Shown here piece after piece: positions 1 to 7,107 of a DNA stretch of 17,182 nucleotides. Both the position numbers and the translations under genes were made by a program. The stretch comes from JAITWN01 sp964581365 (GTDB taxonomy: Bacteria; Pseudomonadota; Gammaproteobacteria; SZUA-140), in NCBI GenBank assembly GCA_964581365.1, contig CAZOOF010000048.1, forward strand, positions 1-17,182. The letters are read 5' to 3'. Under the pieces are notes generated by a model. The model ran no database searches. It was not told where the DNA came from and saw only the letters and a list, made by a program, of their open reading frames with translations. Numbering within the stretch: the first letter of the stretch is position 1; every line of letters starts with the position of its first letter.

Positions 1-210
1 CGCTGCCACAGCGTGCCGCATGACAAATCCCCGAAGGCCTGGTGGTGAGTCACCGAGGGAAACAAGCTGCTGGAAGGACGCTTCGATGCCGACGGGCGCT
101 ATGCCTTCGAACGGCCCGAGGGAGACTTCATGATGATCTTCCTGGGCGGAACGATCGGGCACTCCAAACGCATCAATTCGTCGGCTCTGATCCGGCAGGA
201 GCGCGAATGA
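1..210 (+). pseudogene. 3' remnant of an unrecognised gene with an in-frame stop
   Basis: Frame 1 is open from the first base except for one TGA at 46-48 and ends at a TGA at 208-210. Sense on both sides of the internal stop reads like one protein: CHSVPHDKSPKAWW, then the stop, then VTEGNKLLEGRFDADGRYAF and PEGDFMMIFLGGTIGHSK. This suggests a single beta-rich secreted or periplasmic domain broken by one nonsense change, or by a sequencing error near the edge. I do not recognise the family with certainty. The GRFDADGRYAF-RPEG-F pattern recalls carboxypeptidase-regulatory-like domains found near metal transporters, but this is only an impression. The 5' part lies outside the window. Confidence 0.4.
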
Positions 211-322
211 TCATGCCGGGGGAAAGCGCTGATCGGGCGGGTCGACATGTCGGTGCTCAGCCATGCCCCCCTCTCTCCGGACTCCGGACGCGCTCCCGGC
301 CCGTCCGGACGGTCTTCAGCCC

Positions 323-865
323 TTAGCGGATGAAGTGCTCGCGGTAATACCGCAGCTCACGAATCGAATCATGCACATCGGCCAGCGCCAGGTGGGCCGG
401 CTCCTTGGTGAAGCCGCCGACGATCTGCGGCGCCCAGCGTCTGGCCAGTTCCTTGAGCGTGCTGACGTCCAGGTTGCGGTAATGGAAGTAGCGTTCGAGT
501 TCCGGCATGCAGCGGGCAAGGAAGCGACGATCCTGACAGATGCTGTTGCCGCACATCGGTGATTTGCCGGGCGCCACATGCTCATGCAGGAAGGCAAGCG
601 TCGCCAGTTCCGCTTCGCGCTCGGTTACCGGGCTCTGGCGCACGCGCTCGATCAGCCCGGAGCGACCGTGCTGGCGCGTGTTCCATTCATCCATGCCGTT
701 CAACACCTCATCCGACTGGTGAATCGCCAACACCGGACCCTCGGCCAGTATATTCAGATTGGCGTCGGTCACGACGGTTGCGATCTCGATGATATAATCC
801 CGGTCGGTGTCGAGTCCGGTCATCTCCAGATCTATCCAGATCAGATTGTTGGGATCCTGTGCCAT
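323..865 (-). CDS. orn: Oligoribonuclease (3'-5' exoribonuclease, DEDDh family)
   Basis: This 180-aa protein has the usual length of Orn, which degrades 2-5 nt RNAs and linear pGpG to mononucleotides in the cytoplasm. All DEDDh catalytic residues are visible at the positions I know for the E. coli enzyme: D12 and E14 in WIDLEMTGL, D112 in SICQDRRFL, H158 in AHLALAD, and D163. The C-terminus YYREHFIR is also typical. The ATG at 865 is preceded by a purine-rich AAGGCAGGG. The gene is divergent from rsgA with about 145 bp between the starts, an arrangement common in gammaproteobacteria. No convincing terminator follows; the palindrome CCGTCCGGACGG lies at 301-312 just past the stop, but it has no loop and no T-tract. 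Confidence 0.97.
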   Translation of the reverse strand: MAQDPNNLIWIDLEMTGLDTDRDYIIEIATVVTDANLNILAEGPVLAIHQSDEVLNGMDEWNTRQHGRSGLIERVRQSPVTEREAELATLAFLHEHVAPGKSPMCGNSICQDRRFLARCMPELERYFHYRNLDVSTLKELARRWAPQIVGGFTKEPAHLALADVHDSIRELRYYREHFIR

Positions 866-1009
866 GCCCTGCCTTGAAGTCTCGATCGATGGATGCGCTA
901 TCGCGCCGGGCTCCCATCATACTCGACAGCGCCGGTCATGACACCCCATGCCAGCCCGCAGCCACGGCGCCAGTCACACTCAGTCACTAAAATTTCCGGA
1001 TGAGACTTC

Positions 1010-1936
1010 ATGATCGCGGCCAGTGATGACGGCGAGCAGTATGGACTGGTGATCGCCAATCACGGCTACGCGCTGCTGGTGGAAGCAGCAGATGGACAGC
1101 TGATTCCCTGCGTGGGGCGCCGGTCGCTGGGGAACATCTATTGCGGCGATCGCGTGCGCTGGAAGCCGGCAGACGGAGACAGCGGGGTCATCGTCGCAGT
1201 GGAACCGCGCGATACCGTACTCGCGCGCCTGGATGCCAGAGGTAATCCACGGCCGCTGTGCGTGAATCTGAACCAGATCGTCGTCGTCGCGCTTGCTACT
1301 CCCGGATCGGGCGCCATTGCGGCGAGCGACCGCGTTCGCATCGATGCGTATCTGGCAGCGGCAGAGCTGCTGCGCATCGATGCACTGCTGCTCATCAACA
1401 AGGCAGATCTCTATGCCGACCAAGCTGCGCGCACCCTGCTCGACGCCGAAACCGCTGCGTGGCGTAACGCGGGATACGAGGTGCTGTACACCAGCACGAA
1501 AACCGGCAAGGGCATCGACGCGCTGCGCGCGCGGCTCAGCGGGCAACGCAGCGTGCTGGTCGGCGAATCCGGCGCCGGCAAGTCCTCCCTGGCCGCGCTG
1601 CTCCTGCCCGAGCGGGACATCCGTATCGGCGAAATCTCTTCGGGCATCGGCCGCGGGCGCCATACCACCACCGTCACCATGCTCTTCCACCTTCCGGACG
1701 GCGGCGATCTCATCGACTCACCCGGGGTACGGGAATTCCGGCTCGGCGATGTCCCCCCGGAAGAACTGGCGTCCGCCTTCCGCGATTTTCGTCCCCTGCT
1801 CGGCACCTGCCGCTACCGCGACTGCCGTCATCTGAACGAACCCGGCTGCGCGCTGGAACAGGCGGCGGCAAGCGGACACCTGAGCCCGCATCGGCTCGTC
1901 AGCTACCGCGCACTGCTCTCCCCGCCCGCGCGCTGA
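1010..1936 (+). CDS. rsgA: Ribosome small-subunit maturation GTPase RsgA
   Basis: This 308-aa protein is a circularly permuted GTPase that checks late 30S ribosome assembly. The order of domains is the family's: an N-terminal OB fold (roughly residues 1-75), then G4 NKAD (130-133), G1/Walker A GESGAGKSS (185-193), a threonine-rich G2 (HTTT), G3 DSPG (236-239), and a C-terminal zinc knuckle with C267, C272, H274 and C280. Length is slightly shorter than the E. coli protein (about 350 aa), mostly because the N-terminal tail is short. The start at 1010 follows a weak GGATGAGA. It lies divergent from orn. A CCCTGA/TCAGGG inverted repeat (1980-2006) follows the gene but has no T-tract. Confidence 0.96.
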   Translation: MIAASDDGEQYGLVIANHGYALLVEAADGQLIPCVGRRSLGNIYCGDRVRWKPADGDSGVIVAVEPRDTVLARLDARGNPRPLCVNLNQIVVVALATPGSGAIAASDRVRIDAYLAAAELLRIDALLLINKADLYADQAARTLLDAETAAWRNAGYEVLYTSTKTGKGIDALRARLSGQRSVLVGESGAGKSSLAALLLPERDIRIGEISSGIGRGRHTTTVTMLFHLPDGGDLIDSPGVREFRLGDVPPEELASAFRDFRPLLGTCRYRDCRHLNEPGCALEQAAASGHLSPHRLVSYRALLSPPAR

Positions 1937-2030
1937 TCCTGCAGGCCCCCGGGGCATGGCCGATAGATCAGACATCCATCCCTGATCGCCGGCGACTGAT
2001 TCAGGGCTGATGCAAATGCACGCCCACGTA

Positions 2031-2044
2031 TGATAAGATTGTCA
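2031..2044. promoter_or_regulatory. Possible Fur-like operator upstream of the ECF sigma gene
   Basis: TGATAAGATTGTCA is an imperfect inverted repeat (10 of 14 positions agree with its reverse complement). It resembles the TGATAAT-n-ATTATCA core of Fur sites, although the half-site spacing is one base short. It is the most AT-rich patch in the 137 bp between rsgA and the sigma gene and overlaps -10-like words (TATGAT, TAAGAT). Iron-starvation ECF sigma genes are usually Fur-repressed, so the position fits, but the match is partial. Confidence 0.3.
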
Positions 2045-2073
2045 CGCATCACACGAGAGGCACCGCCCGGGTC

Positions 2074-2577
2074 ATGGTCGCGCAGAACGTCGAATTGGTC
2101 GGCCTGCTGTTCCGCAAGTACGGCAAACAGTTGCAAACGTTTCTTCATTCCCGTCTGAACCCGCAGGACGTCGAGGACGTTGCTCAGAAGACCTATCTGC
2201 AGCTCCTTCAGCATCCCAATCCTGCCGACATCCAGAGCCCTCAGGCTTACCTGTTCCGCACCGCGTCCAATCTGGCGGTCGATTCCCTGCGGAGGGATGG
2301 CACCCGCAACCGGCATACCGAACAGGACATCGATACGGACGCAGTCGCCGGCGGTCAGCCGGCGCTCGAAGCCGTCGTCGACGGTGAACTCCGCTTCCGC
2401 CGTTTCATGGATGTTCTCGACGAGTTGCCCGAGCTGTGCAGGCATGCGTTCATCCTGCATCGCCTGGAAGGCATGGGCCATGCCGAAGTAGCCGAGCGTC
2501 TCGGAATTTCGCGGAAAACCGTCCAGCGCTACGTGCTCAGGGCACTGACGCACTGCCAGCAGCGCATGGAACTCTGA
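2074..2577 (+). CDS. ECF RNA polymerase sigma factor, iron-starvation (FecI-like) type
   Basis: This 167-aa protein has the two-domain ECF layout. Sigma region 2 spans about residues 10-77: the 2.2-like stretch DVEDVAQKTYLQLLQ at 32-46 and the -10-recognition helix YLFRTASNLAVDSLRR at 59-74. A short variable linker follows, then region 4 (about 105-160) with the helix-turn-helix GHAEVAERLGISRKTVQRYV at 135-154. The opening VELVGLLFRKYGKQLQTFL is typical of FecI/PvdS-like factors. The next gene, 72 bp downstream, encodes a FecR-like regulator, and an STN-domain receptor lies further along. Together they would form a receptor to FecR to sigma cascade that switches on receptor genes when ligand is bound. 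The promoter it recognises is not identified here. Start choice is moderately sure; AGAGG (2055-2059) lies rather far upstream. Confidence 0.93.
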   Translation: MVAQNVELVGLLFRKYGKQLQTFLHSRLNPQDVEDVAQKTYLQLLQHPNPADIQSPQAYLFRTASNLAVDSLRRDGTRNRHTEQDIDTDAVAGGQPALEAVVDGELRFRRFMDVLDELPELCRHAFILHRLEGMGHAEVAERLGISRKTVQRYVLRALTHCQQRMEL

Positions 2578-2649
2578 CCCGGACTGTCTCTTCCAGGGCG
2601 GCTCATCCGTCTAATGGATTAAAGATCAGGCGGGGACAAGTACCGGAAC

Positions 2650-3603
2650 ATGCTCACCCAGGATCCGGCAGAAAAACAGGCACGCTATTGGCTGGTGAGA
2701 AACCAGTCCGGCGACATCAGTGAAGCCGAGATCCGCGCCTTCGAACAGTGGCTGGACGCCGATGCCAGCCACCGGGATGCCTACCAGCGAGTCTCGGCGC
2801 TGTGGGATTCGATGGAAGAATTCGGCGACCGGCAGTTTCCCGCCCGTCTCGCCGCCCGCGACTTCCGCCGCTCACCCGCCCTGCCCTGGCTCGCATCGAC
2901 CGTCACTGTGATGCTGTTCGCCGTCATCAGCCTCGGCTTTCTCTCACTGCGCGAATGGCAGGGTGAAGTCAGCATCTATCGCTCGGCCAAGGGAGAGCAG
3001 CAGCTGGTGACCCTCGCCGATGGCTCGATCGCTCGACTCAACACCGATACTGAGCTGCGCGTCCTTTACTCTCGGGGAGCGCGCACCATCCACCTCGAGC
3101 GTGGCCAGGCGCTGTTCACCGTCCAGAAGGATATCCACCGCCCATTCGAGGTCATTGCCGGCAGCGGGCGCACCGTCGCGCTCGGTACCCGCTTCGATGT
3201 GCGCCTCCAGGACGACCGGACCACGGTCGCGGTGGTCGAAGGCATGGTCCGTGTCACCACCGCCCGCACCGGACCGCTCCACGTCGCCGCTGGCGAAGGC
3301 ATGGCCTGGTCGCCGCGCGGCGACTTCCTGAGTCACCACCCCATCGACCCGGAGGCGGTCCTGGCCTGGCAGGAAGGCCGTCTGCACTTCCACCACACAT
3401 CACTTGCCGAGGTGATGGCCGAGATCGCGCGCTACCATGCGATCTCATATCACTTTGCTGATCCTGCGCTCGCCGCGCTCGAGCTCAGCGGCAGCTTCCG
3501 CCACGATGATCTGCCGCGCATCCTTGCCGGCCTCGAAGCCGCGCTGCCGCTGCGCGCCCGCATCCAGGGCGCGCTCATAGAACTGGAACCTCTCCCCTTC
3601 TGA
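2650..3603 (+). CDS. FecR-family sigma regulator (anti-sigma/signal relay)
   Basis: This 317-aa inner-membrane protein has the full FecR architecture. An N-terminal cytoplasmic DUF4880-type helical region (about 5-58, with ARYWLVRNQSGDISEAE and FEQWL) would bind the sigma factor. One transmembrane helix lies at about 79-100. The periplasmic FecR domain (about 108-205) includes GEQQLVTLADGSIARLNTDT, LERGQALFTV and VALGTRFDVR. A C-terminal DUF4974-like region (about 240-310, LAWQEGRLHFHHTSLAEV) would contact the STN domain of a TonB-dependent receptor. It follows the ECF sigma gene in the same direction, presumably one transcript. The stop is one base away from the stop of the convergent permease gene, so no terminator fits between them. 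Confidence 0.93.
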   Translation: MLTQDPAEKQARYWLVRNQSGDISEAEIRAFEQWLDADASHRDAYQRVSALWDSMEEFGDRQFPARLAARDFRRSPALPWLASTVTVMLFAVISLGFLSLREWQGEVSIYRSAKGEQQLVTLADGSIARLNTDTELRVLYSRGARTIHLERGQALFTVQKDIHRPFEVIAGSGRTVALGTRFDVRLQDDRTTVAVVEGMVRVTTARTGPLHVAAGEGMAWSPRGDFLSHHPIDPEAVLAWQEGRLHFHHTSLAEVMAEIARYHAISYHFADPALAALELSGSFRHDDLPRILAGLEAALPLRARIQGALIELEPLPF

Positions 3604-3604
3604 G

Positions 3605-4390
3605 TCAGCGTTCGGCTTCGACCACCGGCTGCCCTGCGCCGGAGCGCCGCCGCGCGGACATCAGCAGCAGACTGAGCACGCTGGCCAGACACAAGGTGCA
3701 GACGATGATGGCACCGGCCGGCAGATCGTACTTCAATGACAGCAGCAGACCCGTCGCATAGCCCACCGCACCCACCGCATACGCGACCAGCAGGCCGCTG
3801 CGGGCACCCAGGCGACAGGCCGCCAGCGCCGGCAGGATAAGGCTGGCGAACACCAGATAGACGCCGACGATCTGCACCGAGAGCGTGACCGCGACGGCGA
3901 ACAGCAGATAGAAGCCGTTGGCCGAGCGGCACGCGCCGCCGAACCAGGCGGCGAGTACCAGGACACTCATCACTGCCAGGGGCAGCAACCCGGACCAGCT
4001 GGTCCACAGAATCTGCCCGATCAACAGTTCGCGCAGATACTCTCCGCCATGCGGATCGTGCGCCAGCAGCAGCATCGACAGGGAAGCGACCACCACGAAG
4101 CTGCTGCCGATGATGGCCTCCTGCACCCGCGGCCACAGCCGCTCGCTGAGATTGAGCAGAGCGGCGCCGCCGATCGCTGCCGCAAAAGCGACCGCCTGCA
4201 CTTGCCACAACTCTTCCCAGTGCGCCAGATGGGCCAGCACCACGCCCAGCGAAGCGAACTGCGCCACCGCGATATCGATGAAGATGATGCCGCGCGCGAG
4301 TACGCGCCGGCCGAGCGGGACGTGCGTGCTCAGCACCAGCAGACCCGCCACGAGAGCGGGACCGATGACGTCCAACCCGAAATCGCTCAT
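3605..4390 (-). CDS. znuB: Metal (probably zinc) ABC transporter permease, ABC-3 family
   Basis: This 261-aa, highly hydrophobic protein has several transmembrane helices and is the length of E. coli ZnuB. The conserved cytoplasmic-loop region RGIIFIDIAVAQFASLGV (33-50) and later helices such as VQIVGVYLVFASLILPALAA match the ZnuB/MntB permease family. It would form the inner-membrane channel for zinc or manganese; zinc is inferred from the neighbouring binding protein and His-rich porin. Its ATG overlaps the TGA of the binding-protein gene (ATGA at 4387-4390), indicating translational coupling. It is the last gene of the minus-strand cassette. No ATPase (ZnuC-type) gene is present in the cassette. 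Confidence 0.88.
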   Translation of the reverse strand: MSDFGLDVIGPALVAGLLVLSTHVPLGRRVLARGIIFIDIAVAQFASLGVVLAHLAHWEELWQVQAVAFAAAIGGAALLNLSERLWPRVQEAIIGSSFVVVASLSMLLLAHDPHGGEYLRELLIGQILWTSWSGLLPLAVMSVLVLAAWFGGACRSANGFYLLFAVAVTLSVQIVGVYLVFASLILPALAACRLGARSGLLVAYAVGAVGYATGLLLSLKYDLPAGAIIVCTLCLASVLSLLLMSARRRSGAGQPVVEAER

Positions 4391-5319
4391 GGCTGAACCG
4401 CCGCGAGCAGACGCTCGATCAGCGTGTCATAGAGCATGTCCAGCGAATCGGCACCGGGCGCGCCGACGGTGAACGGCAGCGCGATCGCCGGAATGTCCGC
4501 GCGCTGCGAAATCCAGCGGGCGGGACGGGGTGACTGATGGCTCGCATGAAGCACCGCGCGTACTGGGCGCATCTTCAAGCGTTCGAGCACCTGAGCCAGA
4601 TGCGCCGCCGAAGGATCGATGCCGGGCTTCGGCTCCAGATCGATGACCGCATCCATACCCAGCCAGTCGAGCAGATAAGTCCAGTGACGGTGATGGACTG
4701 CGACCGGCATGCCGCGCAGCGGGGCCGCGCGCGCCTCCCAATCGGCAATGCGCGCCTCCCAGTCGCGGGCGAAGCGCTGAGCCTGATCGCGGTAGTAGCC
4801 GGCGTTCTCCGGATCGAGACCGGCGAAACGATCGGCCAGAGCCGCGGCGACCGGCAGCAGCCGCCTGGGATCGAGATGCAGATGCGGATTGCCGGCCGCA
4901 TGGATGTCTCCCTGCGAGCGATCAGGCGCCGATGGCACTTCCAGCAGGTCCACCTGGGATGCCGCCTCGAAATGCCCGGGCTGCCCCGGCCTGATGCGCG
5001 GATTACCCGACTCACGCTGCAGCAGGGGCAGCCAACCAGTCTCCAGCTCGGCGCCGGTGCAGACCAGCACGTCCGCCCGGCGCGCCGCGGCGATCAGTGA
5101 CGGCCGGGCCTCGACCCGGTGCGGATCCTGCTGCGCGCTGGTGGCGACGTCCACCGTCACCAGCTCACCGCCGATCTCGCGCGCCAGCGCACCCCACTCC
5201 GGCTCACAGGCGAGCACCCGCATGGCGGCCTGGGCCGAGGACGCCGCGGCGATGACAAGCATCACCGCGATGAACCACCTCAGGAAGCCGGGACGCGCGC
5301 AGGACCATGTCCTCTCCAT
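4387..5319 (-). CDS. znuA: Periplasmic zinc-type substrate-binding protein (cluster A-I, ZnuA-like)
   Basis: This 310-aa protein captures the metal and delivers it to the permease. I place the start at ATG 5319 because GGAGG (5326-5330) precedes it and a classic signal peptide follows (residues 1-31, ending ASSAQA). A longer reading to 5358 would overlap the porin and add a non-signal leader. Family features: NPHLHLDP with a probable metal-binding His, a second His cluster AVHHRHWTYLLDWLG, and DLEPKPGIDPS, which matches the E-P-x-P-G/S segment preceding the C-terminal lobe. The His-rich loop of classical ZnuA is short. The TGA overlaps the ATG of the permease gene, and the porin gene lies just upstream. 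Zinc specificity is inferred from context; manganese cannot be excluded. Confidence 0.88.
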   Translation of the reverse strand: MERTWSCARPGFLRWFIAVMLVIAAASSAQAAMRVLACEPEWGALAREIGGELVTVDVATSAQQDPHRVEARPSLIAAARRADVLVCTGAELETGWLPLLQRESGNPRIRPGQPGHFEAASQVDLLEVPSAPDRSQGDIHAAGNPHLHLDPRRLLPVAAALADRFAGLDPENAGYYRDQAQRFARDWEARIADWEARAAPLRGMPVAVHHRHWTYLLDWLGMDAVIDLEPKPGIDPSAAHLAQVLERLKMRPVRAVLHASHQSPRPARWISQRADIPAIALPFTVGAPGADSLDMLYDTLIERLLAAVQP

Positions 5320-5329
5320 GTCGTGCCTC

Positions 5330-6550
5330 CTAGAACTTGTGAGCGCCGTGGGCGCCAAGGCTCATGATGTACTGCACCGTCGCGATCGTCTCCCGTTCCT
5401 CGGTCGCCGCATCACGGGCGAGCTGCAAGCGCAGGCGCGAGAATTCGCTGGGAGAAAAGTCCAGCATTACCGTATGCCGATCGGGATCGTGATCGGAATG
5501 CAGCCAGGCTGCAATGACCGCGCCGGCCGCCAGCGAGCCCGTGTTCAAACGATCATAGCGATAGCCGACGCGCCAGCGCGGCATGAACTGGTAGACCGCC
5601 TGAGCGTAGAAGCCGGACTGCGATGAACGCCAGCGCTCGCTCGCATCGTCACAGAGACCGCCATCCGCCGCATTGTCCTCGCAGGCGAGATCTCCACGCT
5701 CCCGCCGATGCATGTATTCGGCCTGCAGCTTCAGGTAGCGATGGCGCATGTCGCCACCGGGCGCCCACTTCCACACCAGGTCGGCCGCCCAGATGCGCGA
5801 TTCGCCACTGAAGGCGACTTCGGTTTCCACATCCGCGGCATCATGGACATGCGCATGACGGTCGCGGGGAGATGCCTCGATCCAGGACAGACCGGCGCGC
5901 CAGCTATGGGAGCTGCCGAGATCGTCTCCCAGATGAACGAAGGCAGCCCGCGTGCCCGCGCCGCTGCGATCCCCATCGCCGTCGGCACCCGGGAAGAACT
6001 GGCCGCGCGCAGCCTCGAAACCGAACTCGAGGAATACCGGCGTCGGCGCCAGCCAGCGCAGCTGCACACCGTCCTGCACCAGCCGCCCGCCGAACATCGC
6101 CCGGTAGACGAAGTTCTGATCGGCGAAATCCCAGGCGTGGGCATGCTGCTCGTTGATATAGCCGATCTGCGACAGGAAGCGTCCGCCCTTCACGCTCAGG
6201 CCATGGCCGAGGCCGGTGGTCTGGAACCAGGCCTCCTCGACCTCCACCGCCTCGTCCTCGATGGCCAGCGTCGCGAGCCCGAACAGGCTGTGATCGATGT
6301 TGGCGGAGAGGATCAGCTCGCTGTGATCGAGCGAAAACCCTCGGCCGGAGGCTCCATGCTCGTGGCCATCTTCCTCCTCGTGACCACCCGATGCGGGAAA
6401 GAAACCCACCGGAAAGCCCCCCGCTTCGGCGTCGGAATGTATGTAGCGACCCTGCAGGATCAGCGAAATATCCGGGTTGAACTCGTTGCCTGCGGCCACG
6501 GCGGTCGACGCCAGGCAGACGCAGGCGCCCATCAGAGCAATGCGATTCAT
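5330..6550 (-). CDS. His-rich outer-membrane porin-like protein of a zinc cassette
   Basis: This 406-aa protein has a signal peptide (about 1-20, ending STAVA). It alternates amphipathic beta strands and ends in Phe (AHGAHKF), as expected for an outer-membrane barrel. It resembles proteins annotated as zinc-regulated outer-membrane porins; it lacks an obvious TonB box and plug, so it is not a TonB-dependent receptor. Several loops are rich in His and acidic residues: GGHEEEDGHEHG (56-67), RDRHAHVHDAAD and HSDHDPDRHT. These could bind divalent metal at the surface. The ATG at 6550 is preceded by AGGAG. The stop sits directly on the ribosome-binding site of the substrate-binding-protein gene, so the two are certainly co-transcribed. 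Confidence 0.82.
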   Translation of the reverse strand: MNRIALMGACVCLASTAVAAGNEFNPDISLILQGRYIHSDAEAGGFPVGFFPASGGHEEEDGHEHGASGRGFSLDHSELILSANIDHSLFGLATLAIEDEAVEVEEAWFQTTGLGHGLSVKGGRFLSQIGYINEQHAHAWDFADQNFVYRAMFGGRLVQDGVQLRWLAPTPVFLEFGFEAARGQFFPGADGDGDRSGAGTRAAFVHLGDDLGSSHSWRAGLSWIEASPRDRHAHVHDAADVETEVAFSGESRIWAADLVWKWAPGGDMRHRYLKLQAEYMHRRERGDLACEDNAADGGLCDDASERWRSSQSGFYAQAVYQFMPRWRVGYRYDRLNTGSLAAGAVIAAWLHSDHDPDRHTVMLDFSPSEFSRLRLQLARDAATEERETIATVQYIMSLGAHGAHKF

Positions 6551-6617
6551 CGTTCATCTCCTGAAAGTTGCTGGAGCGCGCCCGGCCGATGGCGGCCGCC
6601 GCGCTGGGTGATGCGAT

Positions 6618-6923
6618 TCAGGAGACGAAAGGCGGGGCGCGCGGACTCTGAACGCGGCGAAGAAGGAACGATGATGGGAGTGCGGCCTCAGCGACCGCCA
6701 GGATGCTGCCGGAAGCGAAGGCCGGCTGCATGGGCGCAGGACTCGGAGCCACGCCATGCCCCGAGCTGCCAGCGAACAGGCACACCTCGCAGACCGATCC
6801 ATCATGAGCCGCGACATCGGCCATGTGCTCGCCTTCGAGCCATACCGCGAGCAGCAGCACCGCGGCCAGCATGGCGGCCAGCCGGCGACCGGCCACCGAC
6901 GACGCATCAAGTATCGATCCCAA
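6618..6923 (-). CDS. Small Cys/His membrane or exported protein (DUF2946-like)
   Basis: This protein of about 100 aa has one hydrophobic N-terminal segment (RRLAAMLAAVLLLAVWL), then a Cys/His-rich stretch EGEHMADVAAHDGSVCEVCL, and a C-terminus ending SPRAPPFVS. This recalls the DUF2946-type small proteins often encoded first in metal-transporter operons; they may bind metal at C-x-x-C plus His. The start is uncertain: TTG 6923 is used here, with GTG 6896 or ATG 6872 as alternatives. The frame stays open to ATG 7148, but that would overlap the receptor gene and its upstream region. It lies 67 bp upstream of the porin in the same direction. Function unknown. Confidence 0.55.
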   Translation of the reverse strand: MGSILDASSVAGRRLAAMLAAVLLLAVWLEGEHMADVAAHDGSVCEVCLFAGSSGHGVAPSPAPMQPAFASGSILAVAEAALPSSFLLRRVQSPRAPPFVS

Positions 6924-7107
6924 TTTTCTACTTTTTATAAACAAATCAAGATCCGCCGAGGATTCCCGCTGACCATCCTGGAACAGCGCCCTATCTCTGA
7001 GACGTTCGGTCTTCGTCAAAGTGGACAAAAAAAAGCTCCGCCCTGTCCTCTTACCAATCCCTGAAACGTCATACCATTGCGGCGCAGTGCCGTGACATGA
7101 GAACAGA
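6924..7107. promoter_or_regulatory. Divergent control region between the zinc cassette and the receptor gene
   Basis: This 184-bp region separates the minus-strand zinc cassette from the plus-strand STN receptor and must hold promoters for both. It contains an AT-rich patch (6921-6949) that includes TTTTTATAAAC, which on the minus strand offers TATAAA as a -10-like word, and an A8 tract at 7027-7034. I see no good GTTATAnTATAAC (Zur-type) palindrome, no clear Fur box and no confident ECF -35/-10 pair. The assignment rests on gene geometry and base composition. Confidence 0.45.

Noticed and set aside
301..312. Perfect palindrome CCGTCCGGACGG beyond the orn stop
   Set aside because: It has no loop or T-tract, and CCGGAC words recur by chance in this GC-rich stretch; no named site fits.
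971..987. Direct repeat CAGTCAC at 971-977 and 981-987 in the orn/rsgA intergenic region
   Set aside because: Two 7-mers 10 bases apart are suggestive of an operator on one helix face, but too short to support a claim.
1980..2006. CCCTGA/TCAGGG inverted repeat after rsgA as a terminator
   Set aside because: Only a 6-bp stem with a 15-base loop and no T-tract; too weak to call.
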